Below, in pieces: positions 53,194-61,454 of a DNA stretch of 64,000 nt (positions within the stretch are counted from its first letter, which is position 1; every line of letters begins with the position of its first letter). The DNA lies in NCBI RefSeq assembly GCF_046299575.1, contig NZ_JBKBHX010000005.1, positions 150,259-214,258 of the forward strand, given 5' to 3'. This DNA comes from Thermaurantimonas sp046299575. Its GTDB lineage: Bacteria > Bacteroidota > Bacteroidia > Flavobacteriales > Schleiferiaceae. The notes below the pieces were generated by a model. It saw nothing but the letters and a program-made list of their open reading frames with translations, was not told the origin of the DNA and did no database searches. The translations under genes and the position numbers were made by a program.

Positions 53194-54183
53194 ATGAAAG
53201 TGCTTGCCATTCGCTTCTCAGCTATGGGCGATGTGGCACTATTGGCAGCTGCAGCCAAGGCATGGCTTATGCATCGCTCGGACGCCGAATTGATTGTGTG
53301 CTCTCGACCAATGTTTGAACCTCTGTTTGAGCAGATCGACCGGTGTTTTTTTTTCGGGGCTGATGTCAGAAAGCACTACAAAGGTCTTTTGGGAATGAAA
53401 ATACTGGCCGACCATCTGGTGAATGAATTTGATTTCGACCATGTGGCCGATCTTCACGACGTGCTGCGCAGCAGAATGTTGAGCACATTTCTTCGCTTTC
53501 AGGGATTTCCGATTACACGGATCAAAAAGGACAGAATCCAAAAAAAAAGACTGACCAGTCGCACCAATAAGCAACTCACCCCGCTAAAACACACGGTGCA
53601 GCGCTATCTCGATGCATTGCCGGGCGAGGTGCAGTGGAATGATGCTCACCTTCCAGTTTTTTCGCCGATCAAAAACCAGTCTGAGATGGCAAAACCTGTG
53701 GTAGGCATCGCTCCGTACGCCAAGCATCCTACCAAGCAGTGGCCTGAAAACAGAATGGTGGAGCTGGTGAAAAAACTTACCGAAAGAGGTATTCGTTGCC
53801 TCCTCTTTGGCACCATTGCTGAGCGTCACCATTTTAAATCCTTTTTCAAGACCAATAGTCTGGTAGAAATGGTACCCGACAACTGTTCGCTGAAAGAAGA
53901 GATTCAACACATCCGAAAGCTCGATGCTTTTGTGGCAATGGATTCATTTAATATGCATCTGGCCACGCTATGTGGAATACCGGTGGTAAGTATCTGGGGT
54001 TCGACACATCCGTTTGCGGGGTTTTCGCCTTTAGGGGAGTCTGCCCGGCACATCGTTCAGATCGAACTCGAATGCCGTCCTTGCTCTGTGTATGGCAATA
54101 AACCGTGCTACCGTGGCGACCACGCTTGTATGCAGAGTATATCTGTAGAGCGGGTTTTTAAAGAAATAATTGGTGTTTTGTAA
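53194..54183 (+). CDS. Glycosyltransferase family 9 (heptosyltransferase-like)
   Basis: A 329-residue GT9 protein. The start VLAIRFSAMGDVALLAAAAK matches ADP-heptose:LPS heptosyltransferases, and GIAPYAKHPTKQWPENRM, MDSFNMHLATLCGIPVVSIWG and ECRPCSVYGNKPC are the later conserved blocks. It probably adds a sugar to lipid A core or a related glycan. It is the third gene of the aminotransferase-DUF4254-GT9 operon. Confidence 0.9.
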   Translation: MKVLAIRFSAMGDVALLAAAAKAWLMHRSDAELIVCSRPMFEPLFEQIDRCFFFGADVRKHYKGLLGMKILADHLVNEFDFDHVADLHDVLRSRMLSTFLRFQGFPITRIKKDRIQKKRLTSRTNKQLTPLKHTVQRYLDALPGEVQWNDAHLPVFSPIKNQSEMAKPVVGIAPYAKHPTKQWPENRMVELVKKLTERGIRCLLFGTIAERHHFKSFFKTNSLVEMVPDNCSLKEEIQHIRKLDAFVAMDSFNMHLATLCGIPVVSIWGSTHPFAGFSPLGESARHIVQIELECRPCSVYGNKPCYRGDHACMQSISVERVFKEIIGVL

Positions 54184-54488
54184 GGCCCCGAATCTTTTAT
54201 AATCACCTTGTAAAGCCTTCATTATCAAAAATAACCATCAAATTAGAATGGAATCAGCATTAGCATAGCGCACCTCATCTATTGGTTTTTTAAATGACTA
54301 TTAAATACGATAATCTGACCAGCAACTAAGAAATCATTAGACGAATAAAGTTAAAGATTTTTTAAATATAATTTCACATGTGAAATTTTATTTTACAAGT
54401 AATATTCTGTTTTTTAATGTAAAAAGTAATTTATTGAAATATTTTTTCATATTTGATTGAAATTTCTATTTTACTTTAGTGAATCAAA
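54184..54488. other. AT-rich intergenic region with an 18-base palindrome
   Basis: No gene is seen. The notable element is a perfect palindrome AATTTCACATGTGAAATT at 54370-54387, about 100-140 bases before the VWA gene. A weak promoter-like pair follows (TTG 54453-54455, TACTTTAG 54472-54479, 16-base spacer). Confidence 0.5.
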
Positions 54489-54512
54489 ATGTCTAACCTT
54501 AAATCTAAAGCC

Positions 54513-55187
54513 ATGGAAAAGAAAACCCACGTACATAACTTAATCATCCTCGATGAAAGCGGTTCAATGAGCTCAATCAAAAGTTTAATCATCTCAGGGT
54601 TTAATGAGCTTATTCAATCCATCAAAGAAACTCAAAGAGTAAAGTCAGAACTCGAACACACCATTTCATTCTTTTCATTTAACAGTAATGGAATAAAAGA
54701 GCATTACTTCATGGTAACTGTTGACGATACTATTCAAGAGATAAATTCTTCGAATTACAATCCTCATTCAATGACGCCCTTGTACGACGCAATGGGTTTT
54801 AGTATTACAAAATTGCGTAACGCTTTAGAAAATCATGATAACTATGAAGTTTTAGTAACTATTCTTACAGATGGATTAGAGAATCATTCGACAGAATACA
54901 CGGCAGATGCAATTAAAAAATTAGTAGAAGAACTAAAAGCTAAAGGTTGGACTTTCACCTACATTGGTACTGATCACGATGTATATTCACAAGCTCATAA
55001 TATCGCTGTTACTAATATATTGTTTTTTAATAAAACTGAAATGAATATTAAAGAAATGTTTGAAAAAGAAAAGAAAAGTAGACAAAGATATTATTATAAA
55101 ATTATGGAAAATAAAAAAGAAAATATGAACAAAGATTTTAATGATAAATTCTATGAAGACGAAGATATTCCGAAGGAGAATAATTGA
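54513..55187 (+). CDS. von Willebrand factor A domain protein
   Basis: A 224-residue protein from ATG 54513; an ATG at 54489 would add eight residues. The MIDAS residues are intact: DESGSMSS near residue 11, Thr in HSMTPLYDAMG, and TDGLENHS. The C-terminal 50 residues are Lys/Glu-rich and disordered. The protein is cytosolic (no signal peptide). It belongs to a short VWA type found on mobile elements of Bacteroidota. It is AT-rich like the following DUF932 gene, which is broken. Function unknown. Confidence 0.8.
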   Translation: MEKKTHVHNLIILDESGSMSSIKSLIISGFNELIQSIKETQRVKSELEHTISFFSFNSNGIKEHYFMVTVDDTIQEINSSNYNPHSMTPLYDAMGFSITKLRNALENHDNYEVLVTILTDGLENHSTEYTADAIKKLVEELKAKGWTFTYIGTDHDVYSQAHNIAVTNILFFNKTEMNIKEMFEKEKKSRQRYYYKIMENKKENMNKDFNDKFYEDEDIPKENN

Positions 55188-55247
55188 GGAAATGATTCCC
55201 CAAAATAAGTTTATAATGTTTAATAAAAGTTTTAAAATTTTAACTTT

Positions 55248-56260
55248 ATGAAAAACTTTTTTACTAAAGAAGTATTTGAGGAAGAAGATAAAAAATTAAA
55301 AGAATTGTTCTTCCCGGTAGAACTATGTGAAATAAATGTGCGTTTGCCTGACAAAAACATGATATTTGCAAAAACATTTAAAGGAGTAGTTCGTACCGAT
55401 ACTAAATACATTTTTTCTGTGCTTTCAGATGTTTATAAACTCATTACAAATGAAGAAGCACTCATTTTAGGAAAATAAATTTTCAACCTTTTATTTAAAA
55501 ATATAAATATAGATGAAATAAAGCCATATCGAATCATACATTCTAATTCATTTGGAATGTGTAGAATGCAGCTAACAAGAGAATCTTTAAACCTTATGGT
55601 TTTTTAACAAGATGAATGGTTGCCTTTTATTCAGGTTTCTAACAGTCACAATAAAGTTCATTTACTCAAGTTTGATTAAGGTTTTGTGAGAAAGCTTTGT
55701 ATGAATGGAATAATCTTTCAAAAAGACGCTGTAGAAATCAAGATAAATCACAGTAAGAATGAAAAATTTAATTTAAAAATCATCGAATGATTGAGAAATT
55801 TCGAATTTACTTCGATTGCTTTTTCATCATACCTAAAAGAATTAAAAAAAATCGGCTTTGATAGATCGTATTTAGTCCCTCTGACTTGTAAGATATTCAA
55901 TTTAAACTTTGTACTTGAAGCAGATTGGATAAAAAATAGTTTTTTGGATAGATTTAAAATAGAAAAAAGATTGAAAAAGATAGACAGGAATTTCAAAAAT
56001 TGAATTACTTAATTAACAAGTTAAGTGAAGAGTATTTTACAGAATTAGGAAATAATATGTATGCAGCGTTGAATGTGTTAACAGATTTAGTTTCAAATTA
56101 CCCGAACGAAGTAAAAAAATTTAAACAATTCGCCCAATATTCAGACTTTTACTTTTTTAGACCTACGCAGTGGATGATTGAAATGAATGAAAGAAATCTT
56201 AATGATAATAAGCACTTTGCTGATTATCTAGGAGAGTATTTAAAATATCATAATTACTAA
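55248..56260 (+). pseudogene. DUF932 (phage/plasmid-like) gene broken by four stops and a frameshift
   Basis: Read in one frame from ATG 55248 to 56003, then in the frame shifted by one base from about 56000 to 56260, this encodes a protein of about 335 residues of the DUF932 type. Blocks in order: ELFFPVELCE, GVVRTDTKYIFSVLSDVYKL, NEEALILGK, DEWLPFIQVSNSHN, GFVRKLCMNGIIF, KINHSKN, YLVPLTCKIFNLNF, MYAALNVLTDLVSNYP and FFRPTQWMIEM. TAA stops lie at 55476, 55605 and 55677, and a TGA at 55788. The conserved text between the stops shows that decay is recent. The first 76 codons are open and could be made. Confidence 0.85.
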
Positions 56261-56314
56261 AAAGAGAACAAATTAAGTTTTTATCCAAATTAAATGTCTA
56301 ACATTAGTTAAATT

Positions 56315-56332
56315 AAAAAAAAAAAAAAAAAA
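56315..56332 (+). repeat. Poly-A tract of 18
   Basis: Eighteen consecutive A lie in the AT-rich island between the DUF932 pseudogene and the metal operon. The tract length in the assembly may be imprecise. Confidence 0.9.
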
Positions 56333-56405
56333 CTAAAATTGTTTAAGTCAAAATTTTTTAGCAGCAGCCATGAATAAAAGATAGCATACAGATGCTTTAA
56401 GTCAC

Positions 56406-56436
56406 TTGTGTTTCTAGAAGGGATGGAATATTTTTG
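56406..56436 (+). promoter_or_regulatory. Promoter of the heavy-metal operon
   Basis: TTG (56406-56408), a 20-base spacer and TATTTTTG (56429-56436) give a near-perfect Bacteroidota promoter. ATG 56442 lies six bases after the box, so the transcript may be leaderless. No metal-regulator site was recognised. Confidence 0.75.
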
Positions 56437-56441
56437 CTTTT

Positions 56442-56882
56442 ATGATAAAAATCCTCCTGAGAAAATTTGGTGCGCTCCTGCTGACGCTGGCTATGGTCAG
56501 TGCGCAGACTGGGGTGGTCATTTCGTTTCACTACTGTAAGGGGGAGCTGGTCGAATCTTCGGTTTACCTTCCGGTAGAAGAATGCGGGGGTGAAAGTAAT
56601 TATGCAGCTTCATGCCAATCCGTCGGTGATGAAGGTCTTTGTACTACACAAATCTATAATGACTGCTGCACGACTGAGGTCATAGCGCTGCAAGCTGATC
56701 ACAATCTGCAGCAGAGCAAAAAGTCTGAAATACCCCATTTTTTTCCGGATAAGGCTTCATATGAGTTAATTGCTAAGTTTCCGGTTTGGACTCCATCTAT
56801 TGAAGAGCCTCTCAAAGATGTACCAGCCGGTCGGACGGTACCTCTTTACATATCATTGCATCGGCTGATTTATTACGGATAA
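56442..56882 (+). CDS. HYC_CC_PP family protein
   Basis: A 146-residue exported protein. A signal peptide ends near residue 22. The family's HYC motif is in ISFHYCKGELVESSVY near residue 31, and the CC motif in IYNDCCTTEV near residue 74. The C-terminal PP motif is not clear (VPLYISLH stands in its place). Further Cys and His residues suggest metal binding. Members sit beside HMA-domain proteins and TonB receptors in Bacteroidota. Both follow here, so a role in copper or another soft metal is likely. Confidence 0.75.
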   Translation: MIKILLRKFGALLLTLAMVSAQTGVVISFHYCKGELVESSVYLPVEECGGESNYAASCQSVGDEGLCTTQIYNDCCTTEVIALQADHNLQQSKKSEIPHFFPDKASYELIAKFPVWTPSIEEPLKDVPAGRTVPLYISLHRLIYYG

Positions 56883-57050
56883 TACTACACTGATCGCTTC
56901 TTAGTTGCTTTCCCGGCTCTTTTCAGGCTATTGCTTACTCAAATGGTTTCTGAAAGTATATGACTGCATGGATGAGGGTAATAGAACAGCCCTTTTAGAA
57001 AGTTGCAACACTTTCGGGGATGCCATCGAGAGATCGAAATGAAGGAAATG

Positions 57051-57222
57051 GTCGGCACCTGCCCGCGTGAGGTGCCTGGAGGGTGCCGGCGAAGCCGGCA
57101 GTGCGATGCGCAGCGAAGCACGGAAGCGAAGCGTACCCCGGAAGGGACCGACCCAGACAGAGCGCGCCTGAGCGCTCTGTCTGGGACACGCCCAAAAAAA
57201 TCAAAATCAAAATCAAAATTGA
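57051..57222 (+). repeat. GC-rich multi-hairpin element with TCAAAA repeats
   Basis: This stretch lies in the 375-base gap between the HYC_CC_PP and HMA genes, which has no other gene. Three hairpins follow each other: GGCACCT/AGGTGCC (57054-57076), TGCCGGC/GCCGGCA with a 3-base loop (57084-57100), and a perfect 14-bp stem CCCAGACAGAGCGC/GCGCTCTGTCTGGG with a 6-base loop (57152-57185). Between them is AGCGAAGC-like repetition. Three ATCAAA units follow (57200-57220). The GC content is far above the flanks. It resembles REP-like dispersed elements, or a MITE. Confidence 0.7.
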
Positions 57223-57257
57223 AATCAATCATTCATTCCAATAAAAATTTGACAGAT

Positions 57258-57605
57258 ATGAAAAAAATTCTCGTTATACTGCTGATCATCCTTGGTTATC
57301 AGGTATTTTCTCAAAAGAGGGTGGAAGCCACCATCCATGTGGATGGGGTATGTGATATGTGCAAAAAGCGCATTGAGCGTGCGCTGGATGTGCCGGGAAT
57401 CACCTTTGCCGAATGGGATAAGAAAACTCATAAGCTCTACGTGGTGTATCGGCCTAAAAAAATCAGCGAAGAGCGCATTCACCAGCTGCTCAACGAGGCT
57501 GGACATGATACCGAAAAATCCAAAGCGCCGGACGATCGCTATGAAACTGTGGCGGAGTGCTGCCGCTACCGCGACGAAAACAATCCTCATAAAAAAGGTC
57601 ACTAA
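57258..57605 (+). CDS. Periplasmic HMA-domain metal-binding protein
   Basis: A 115-residue protein from ATG 57258. A signal peptide (ILVILLIILGYQVFS) is followed by a heavy-metal-associated ferredoxin-like fold with the CxxC motif in VDGVCDMCKKRIERAL. The C-terminus has ECCRYRDE and a His-containing tail (NNPHKKGH), which may add ligands. It probably binds Cu(I) in the periplasm and works with the TonB receptor encoded 12 bases downstream. The open frame upstream of the ATG runs through the hairpin element and is not coding. Confidence 0.88.
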   Translation: MKKILVILLIILGYQVFSQKRVEATIHVDGVCDMCKKRIERALDVPGITFAEWDKKTHKLYVVYRPKKISEERIHQLLNEAGHDTEKSKAPDDRYETVAECCRYRDENNPHKKGH

Positions 57606-57617
57606 AAGCCTTTAGAA

Positions 57618-59837
57618 ATGAGGATGTTCAGAATTTTTTGGGCAGTGTTATTCACTGCCCTTCTCTGGCCTGTGGCCGCACAGAAGGTGACAGGGCGGGT
57701 CTTTGCCGATGAAAATGGGAGGCTTGAGCCACTGCCGTATGCCAATGTCTTCTGGAAAGTGGACAAATCGGGTACGGTGACCGATGAAAACGGCCTTTTT
57801 ACCATTGACCGGCCGGCGAAAAACGATACATTGGTGGTGAGTTTTGTGGGATATAAGCGGCTGGAGCTGTATCTGCGGCCGGGAGTGAGGCAGCTTGACT
57901 CCCTCATCTTGCGTCCGGGTAATCTACTGGCAGAAGTGGAAATCCGGGAAGTAATCAAAGGGATCGAACTCGACCCAAGAGCTGTGCAACTGACACAAAC
58001 CATCGGAAAAAAAGAACTGCTGAAGGCAGCCTGCTGCAATTTGTCGGAGAGCTTTGAGACCAATCCGGTGGTGGAGTCAAGCTTTACAGATGCCATAAGC
58101 GGAATACGACAAATCGAGCTACTTGGCCTGTCGGGCAAATACACGCTGCTACAAACGGAAAATATACCAACCGGGCGAGGCATGAATCAACTGCTTGCAC
58201 TGGCCTCCATACCAGGGCCGTGGATTGAATCCATACAGCTGACCAAAGGTATCGGCAGTGTGGTCAATGGGTTTGAAAGCATGACCGGCCATATCAATGT
58301 AGAGCTGCTGAAGCCTGAATCAGCCCCCTACCTGCACCTGAACGGATATGTAAACAATGCACTGCGAATGGAAGCCAACGCTCTGCTGGGCAGTGTGGTG
58401 ACGGATCACCTTTCGCAGCACACGCTCATTCACCTGAATTCCAGTCCCCTACCCTGGGATATGAATGGTGACAACTTCATGGACATGCCTATCGGCCAAC
58501 AGGTGAATCTGCAGAACAAATGGAAGTACTCCGACGGACATCGATTTGAAGGACAAGCCGGATTGCGCCTGTTAAACGACAGCAGGGCGAGCGGAACGAT
58601 GGAAACACCGCTCTTTGGTGAACTTACAAATGTCCAATGGCCCTACAGGGCAAGAGAGCGCAGGTGGGAATTTTTCACGAAGAATGCTTTTGTATTTCAG
58701 ACCGAAAAACCATCTTCCTTAGGCCACATTGTAAGCATACACCAGCACACATCGGACAGACTGTATGGCACAAGACAATTTGACGGACATCAATGGAGCC
58801 TGTATCAAAATCTCATCTACCAATCAGGAGATCAGACCAGTGCATGGATACTTAAAGCCGGGCTGTCACAGCAGATCGATCGAGTATATGGGGCTTTTAC
58901 AGATTCGACCGGTGTGCAGGCCTACGACCAGCGCACGGAAGCGGTGCACGGGGCTTTTGTAGAGATGGCATGGATGCCCTCTGAAAAGTTTTCGGCTGTG
59001 ATGGGAGGGAGGATTGATTATTCCAACTTGTTCGAATGGTTTGCCACACCTCGTCTGCACGTTCGGTATGCACCCTTTGAAAACACGGTGATTCGCGGAC
59101 ATGTGGGTTCCGGACGACGCACACCGCTGCTGGCGCTGGAAAGTGCGCAGGCACTGATGTCAAACCGACGAGTTTTTATCACCGGCCAGCTACAGCAGGA
59201 GCATGCCCTAAATGCCGGACTGAGCATGCAGCAAGATTTCAGGCTAAATTACCGCAAGGGTACGATTACGGCAGATATTCAACGTACGTATTTCTACAAC
59301 CAGTTTGTCCAGGACTATGACCTGCATGCTCTGGAATATCACGGCTATTTCAATCGTGGCTCTACGGCAGACCACCTGATGCTGCAGCTCGACTATGAGC
59401 CCATGCGCCGGCTTGAGACCCGACTTGCCTACAGACGGCAGTGGGTGTTTACGGAATTTACACATCAGCGGCTCGAAACTCCCTTTGTGGCTCCCGAGCG
59501 TTGGTTTGCCAACATAGCCTATGCCACGCGGGGCAACTGGAAATTTGACCTGACAGTGAATTATTTCAAATCCAGACGACTGCCACAAACAGCCGAGAAG
59601 GGACCATTGCGCGTCGATGACCGCTCACCTGACTTCTGGATCGTAAATGGCCAGATCAATTATACGCTGAAAAAAGGCGAAATCTATCTCGGCGTGGAAA
59701 ATCTCTTAGACCTTCGCCAGCTGAATCCGGTGATATCGGCGGGCGATCCGCTACATCCGGCATTTGACGCTACCATCGTTTGGGGTCCGATTTTTGGCCG
59801 GATGGTATATGTGGGGATAAACTGGAATCTGTTTTAG
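57618..59837 (+). CDS. TonB-dependent receptor, heavy-metal type
   Basis: A 739-residue outer-membrane receptor. A signal peptide ends near residue 21 (WPVAAQ). Residues 22-95 form a carboxypeptidase-regulatory-like domain (GRVFADENG, GTVTDENGLFTI, VVSFVGYKRLEL). The plug domain has the unusual ACCNLSESFETNPVVE motif, which I associate with receptors next to HMA proteins, and LTKGIGSVVNGFESMTGHIN. The barrel ends in a Phe-terminated strand (VYVGINWNLF). It likely imports a chelated metal such as copper. The strong terminator at 59869 ends the operon. Confidence 0.88.
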   Translation: MRMFRIFWAVLFTALLWPVAAQKVTGRVFADENGRLEPLPYANVFWKVDKSGTVTDENGLFTIDRPAKNDTLVVSFVGYKRLELYLRPGVRQLDSLILRPGNLLAEVEIREVIKGIELDPRAVQLTQTIGKKELLKAACCNLSESFETNPVVESSFTDAISGIRQIELLGLSGKYTLLQTENIPTGRGMNQLLALASIPGPWIESIQLTKGIGSVVNGFESMTGHINVELLKPESAPYLHLNGYVNNALRMEANALLGSVVTDHLSQHTLIHLNSSPLPWDMNGDNFMDMPIGQQVNLQNKWKYSDGHRFEGQAGLRLLNDSRASGTMETPLFGELTNVQWPYRARERRWEFFTKNAFVFQTEKPSSLGHIVSIHQHTSDRLYGTRQFDGHQWSLYQNLIYQSGDQTSAWILKAGLSQQIDRVYGAFTDSTGVQAYDQRTEAVHGAFVEMAWMPSEKFSAVMGGRIDYSNLFEWFATPRLHVRYAPFENTVIRGHVGSGRRTPLLALESAQALMSNRRVFITGQLQQEHALNAGLSMQQDFRLNYRKGTITADIQRTYFYNQFVQDYDLHALEYHGYFNRGSTADHLMLQLDYEPMRRLETRLAYRRQWVFTEFTHQRLETPFVAPERWFANIAYATRGNWKFDLTVNYFKSRRLPQTAEKGPLRVDDRSPDFWIVNGQINYTLKKGEIYLGVENLLDLRQLNPVISAGDPLHPAFDATIVWGPIFGRMVYVGINWNLF

Positions 59838-59868
59838 AAGCCTGCATCTTTAATCGATTTGTAAATAG

Positions 59869-59900
59869 ACCTGAATCGACCCGTGTCGATTCAGGTTTTT
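59869..59900 (+). terminator. Terminator after the TonB receptor operon
   Basis: A perfect 12-bp stem (59869-59880 with 59885-59896) closes a 4-base CCGT loop and is followed by T4. It ends the metal operon. Confidence 0.92.
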
Positions 59901-59987
59901 ATGCAAAAGCTGGTCATGTTTTATTTCACTTTTCATAAGCTAAAAGAAGTCAAATGTTTGCAGATATTAGATAATAAATTCTGCCGA

Positions 59988-61259
59988 ATGAAATCCCCTC
60001 ACATTGTGGTCATAGGCTGTGGATTTGCTGGATTGGAGCTCATCAAGCATCTGAACAAGTCGCCTTACAAGATTACAGTCCTTGACAAAAACAATTATTT
60101 CAACTTTCAGCCCCTTATGTACCAGGTAGCCTCCGGAGGTCTTGGCGCTGACGCTATTGCCTATCCGCTGCGCAAAATCATCAGCAAGATGCCCAACGTT
60201 ACGTTCAGAATGGCAGAGGCTACTTCAGTAGATCTGAACAATAAGGTAGTCAAAACATCCATAGGCGATATTACGTACGATTATTTGTGCATTGCCACTG
60301 GTGCGAAGACAAATTTTTTTGGTAATGAGGTTCTGGAATCTCATTGTATGCAACTCAAATCTATACCCGATGCTCTGGATATTCGCAGTGACATTTTACA
60401 GGAATTTGAAAAGGCACTAAGCGAGAGCGATGCAAACAAAATCCGGCGCATTCTCAATTTTGTGATTGTGGGTGGAGGTCCGACAGGAGTAGAAACTGCC
60501 GGAGCGCTTGCAGAAATCAAAAATCATGTGATACCGGCCGATTATAGGGAATTAGACCCGTCGTTGATGCGCGTGTATCTCATCGAAGCATCACCGAGAA
60601 TCCTGTCGGCTATGAGCGAAATATCATCAATAAAAGCTGAGATGTATTTAAAAAAACTGGGAGTTCATGTGCTTACAAACACGGCTGTAACATCATTTGA
60701 TCCAGCTCATGGAAAATTAAACCTTAGCGATGGCAGAACACTTGAGACTGAAACAGTCATCTGGACGGCAGGTGTAATGGGTAAGACCATAGACGGAATA
60801 GCCAATCATCTCATAGCGCGTGGTAATCGATACAAAGTGGATCAATACAACAGACTCGAGGGTTATAAAGAAATATTTGTAATAGGAGATGTAGCCTACA
60901 TGACAGCCGATAAAGATTATCCTAACGGACATCCGATGGTAGCTACGGTAGCCCAACAGCAAGGCAGGAATCTGGCTAAAAACTTACTTCGATTATTTTA
61001 TGACAAACCTTTGTGTCCCTTCCGGTACTTTAATAAGGGTAGTATGGCGACCATCGGAAGGCACAAGGCCGTGCTTGAAATTGGTGCTTTAAAAGTACAA
61101 GGCTATTTAGCCTGGTTTGGATGGATGTTTTTACATCTGATGCTTCTTGTGGGATTTAGAAATCGAGTGGTTGTATTTGTGAATTGGCTGTGGAGTTATT
61201 TTACCTATCAAAGAGCTATTCGACTAATTATTAGACCTTTTGAGTCGCATATTAGATAA
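59988..61259 (+). CDS. NAD(P)/FAD-dependent oxidoreductase, NDH-2-like
   Basis: A 423-residue flavoprotein from ATG 59988; the frame is open 35 codons further, into the terminator of the previous operon, and that part is rejected. The FAD motif is VIGCGFAGLE, the NAD(P) motif VIVGGGPTGVETAGAL near residue 155, and FVIGDVAYM contains the third flavin motif. The C-terminal 60 residues are hydrophobic and amphipathic (WFGWMFLHLMLLVGF), as expected for a membrane-bound type II NADH dehydrogenase that feeds quinone. It probably acts in the respiratory chain at the inner membrane. Confidence 0.88.
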   Translation: MKSPHIVVIGCGFAGLELIKHLNKSPYKITVLDKNNYFNFQPLMYQVASGGLGADAIAYPLRKIISKMPNVTFRMAEATSVDLNNKVVKTSIGDITYDYLCIATGAKTNFFGNEVLESHCMQLKSIPDALDIRSDILQEFEKALSESDANKIRRILNFVIVGGGPTGVETAGALAEIKNHVIPADYRELDPSLMRVYLIEASPRILSAMSEISSIKAEMYLKKLGVHVLTNTAVTSFDPAHGKLNLSDGRTLETETVIWTAGVMGKTIDGIANHLIARGNRYKVDQYNRLEGYKEIFVIGDVAYMTADKDYPNGHPMVATVAQQQGRNLAKNLLRLFYDKPLCPFRYFNKGSMATIGRHKAVLEIGALKVQGYLAWFGWMFLHLMLLVGFRNRVVVFVNWLWSYFTYQRAIRLIIRPFESHIR

Positions 61260-61429
61260 TTTTTTTCTGTTTTAACAATATCTAACTACCGTTTAGTATT
61301 TCTCAATCGAGGCACCACTGCTTTCGAATCCGAATTGTAAAAAAACTATTTTTAGACCGGAAATTTCAAATCAATTTTTAGAATGCAATGGACAACTATT
61401 GTGAATACATTTTGAATCATATTTAAGAA

Positions 61430-61437
61430 TACTTTTG
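61430..61437 (+). promoter_or_regulatory. -7 element TACTTTTG for trpB2
   Basis: An exact TAnnTTTG match 18 bases before ATG 61455. The nearest TTG sites have spacers of 15 and 28 bases, both outside the usual range. Confidence 0.45.
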
Positions 61438-61454
61438 TGTAAAATGCTATTATT

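Noticed and set aside
57003..57257. Open frame upstream of the HMA gene
   Set aside because: It runs through the hairpin element with no signal peptide or domain. The HMA protein has a proper ATG and signal peptide at 57258.
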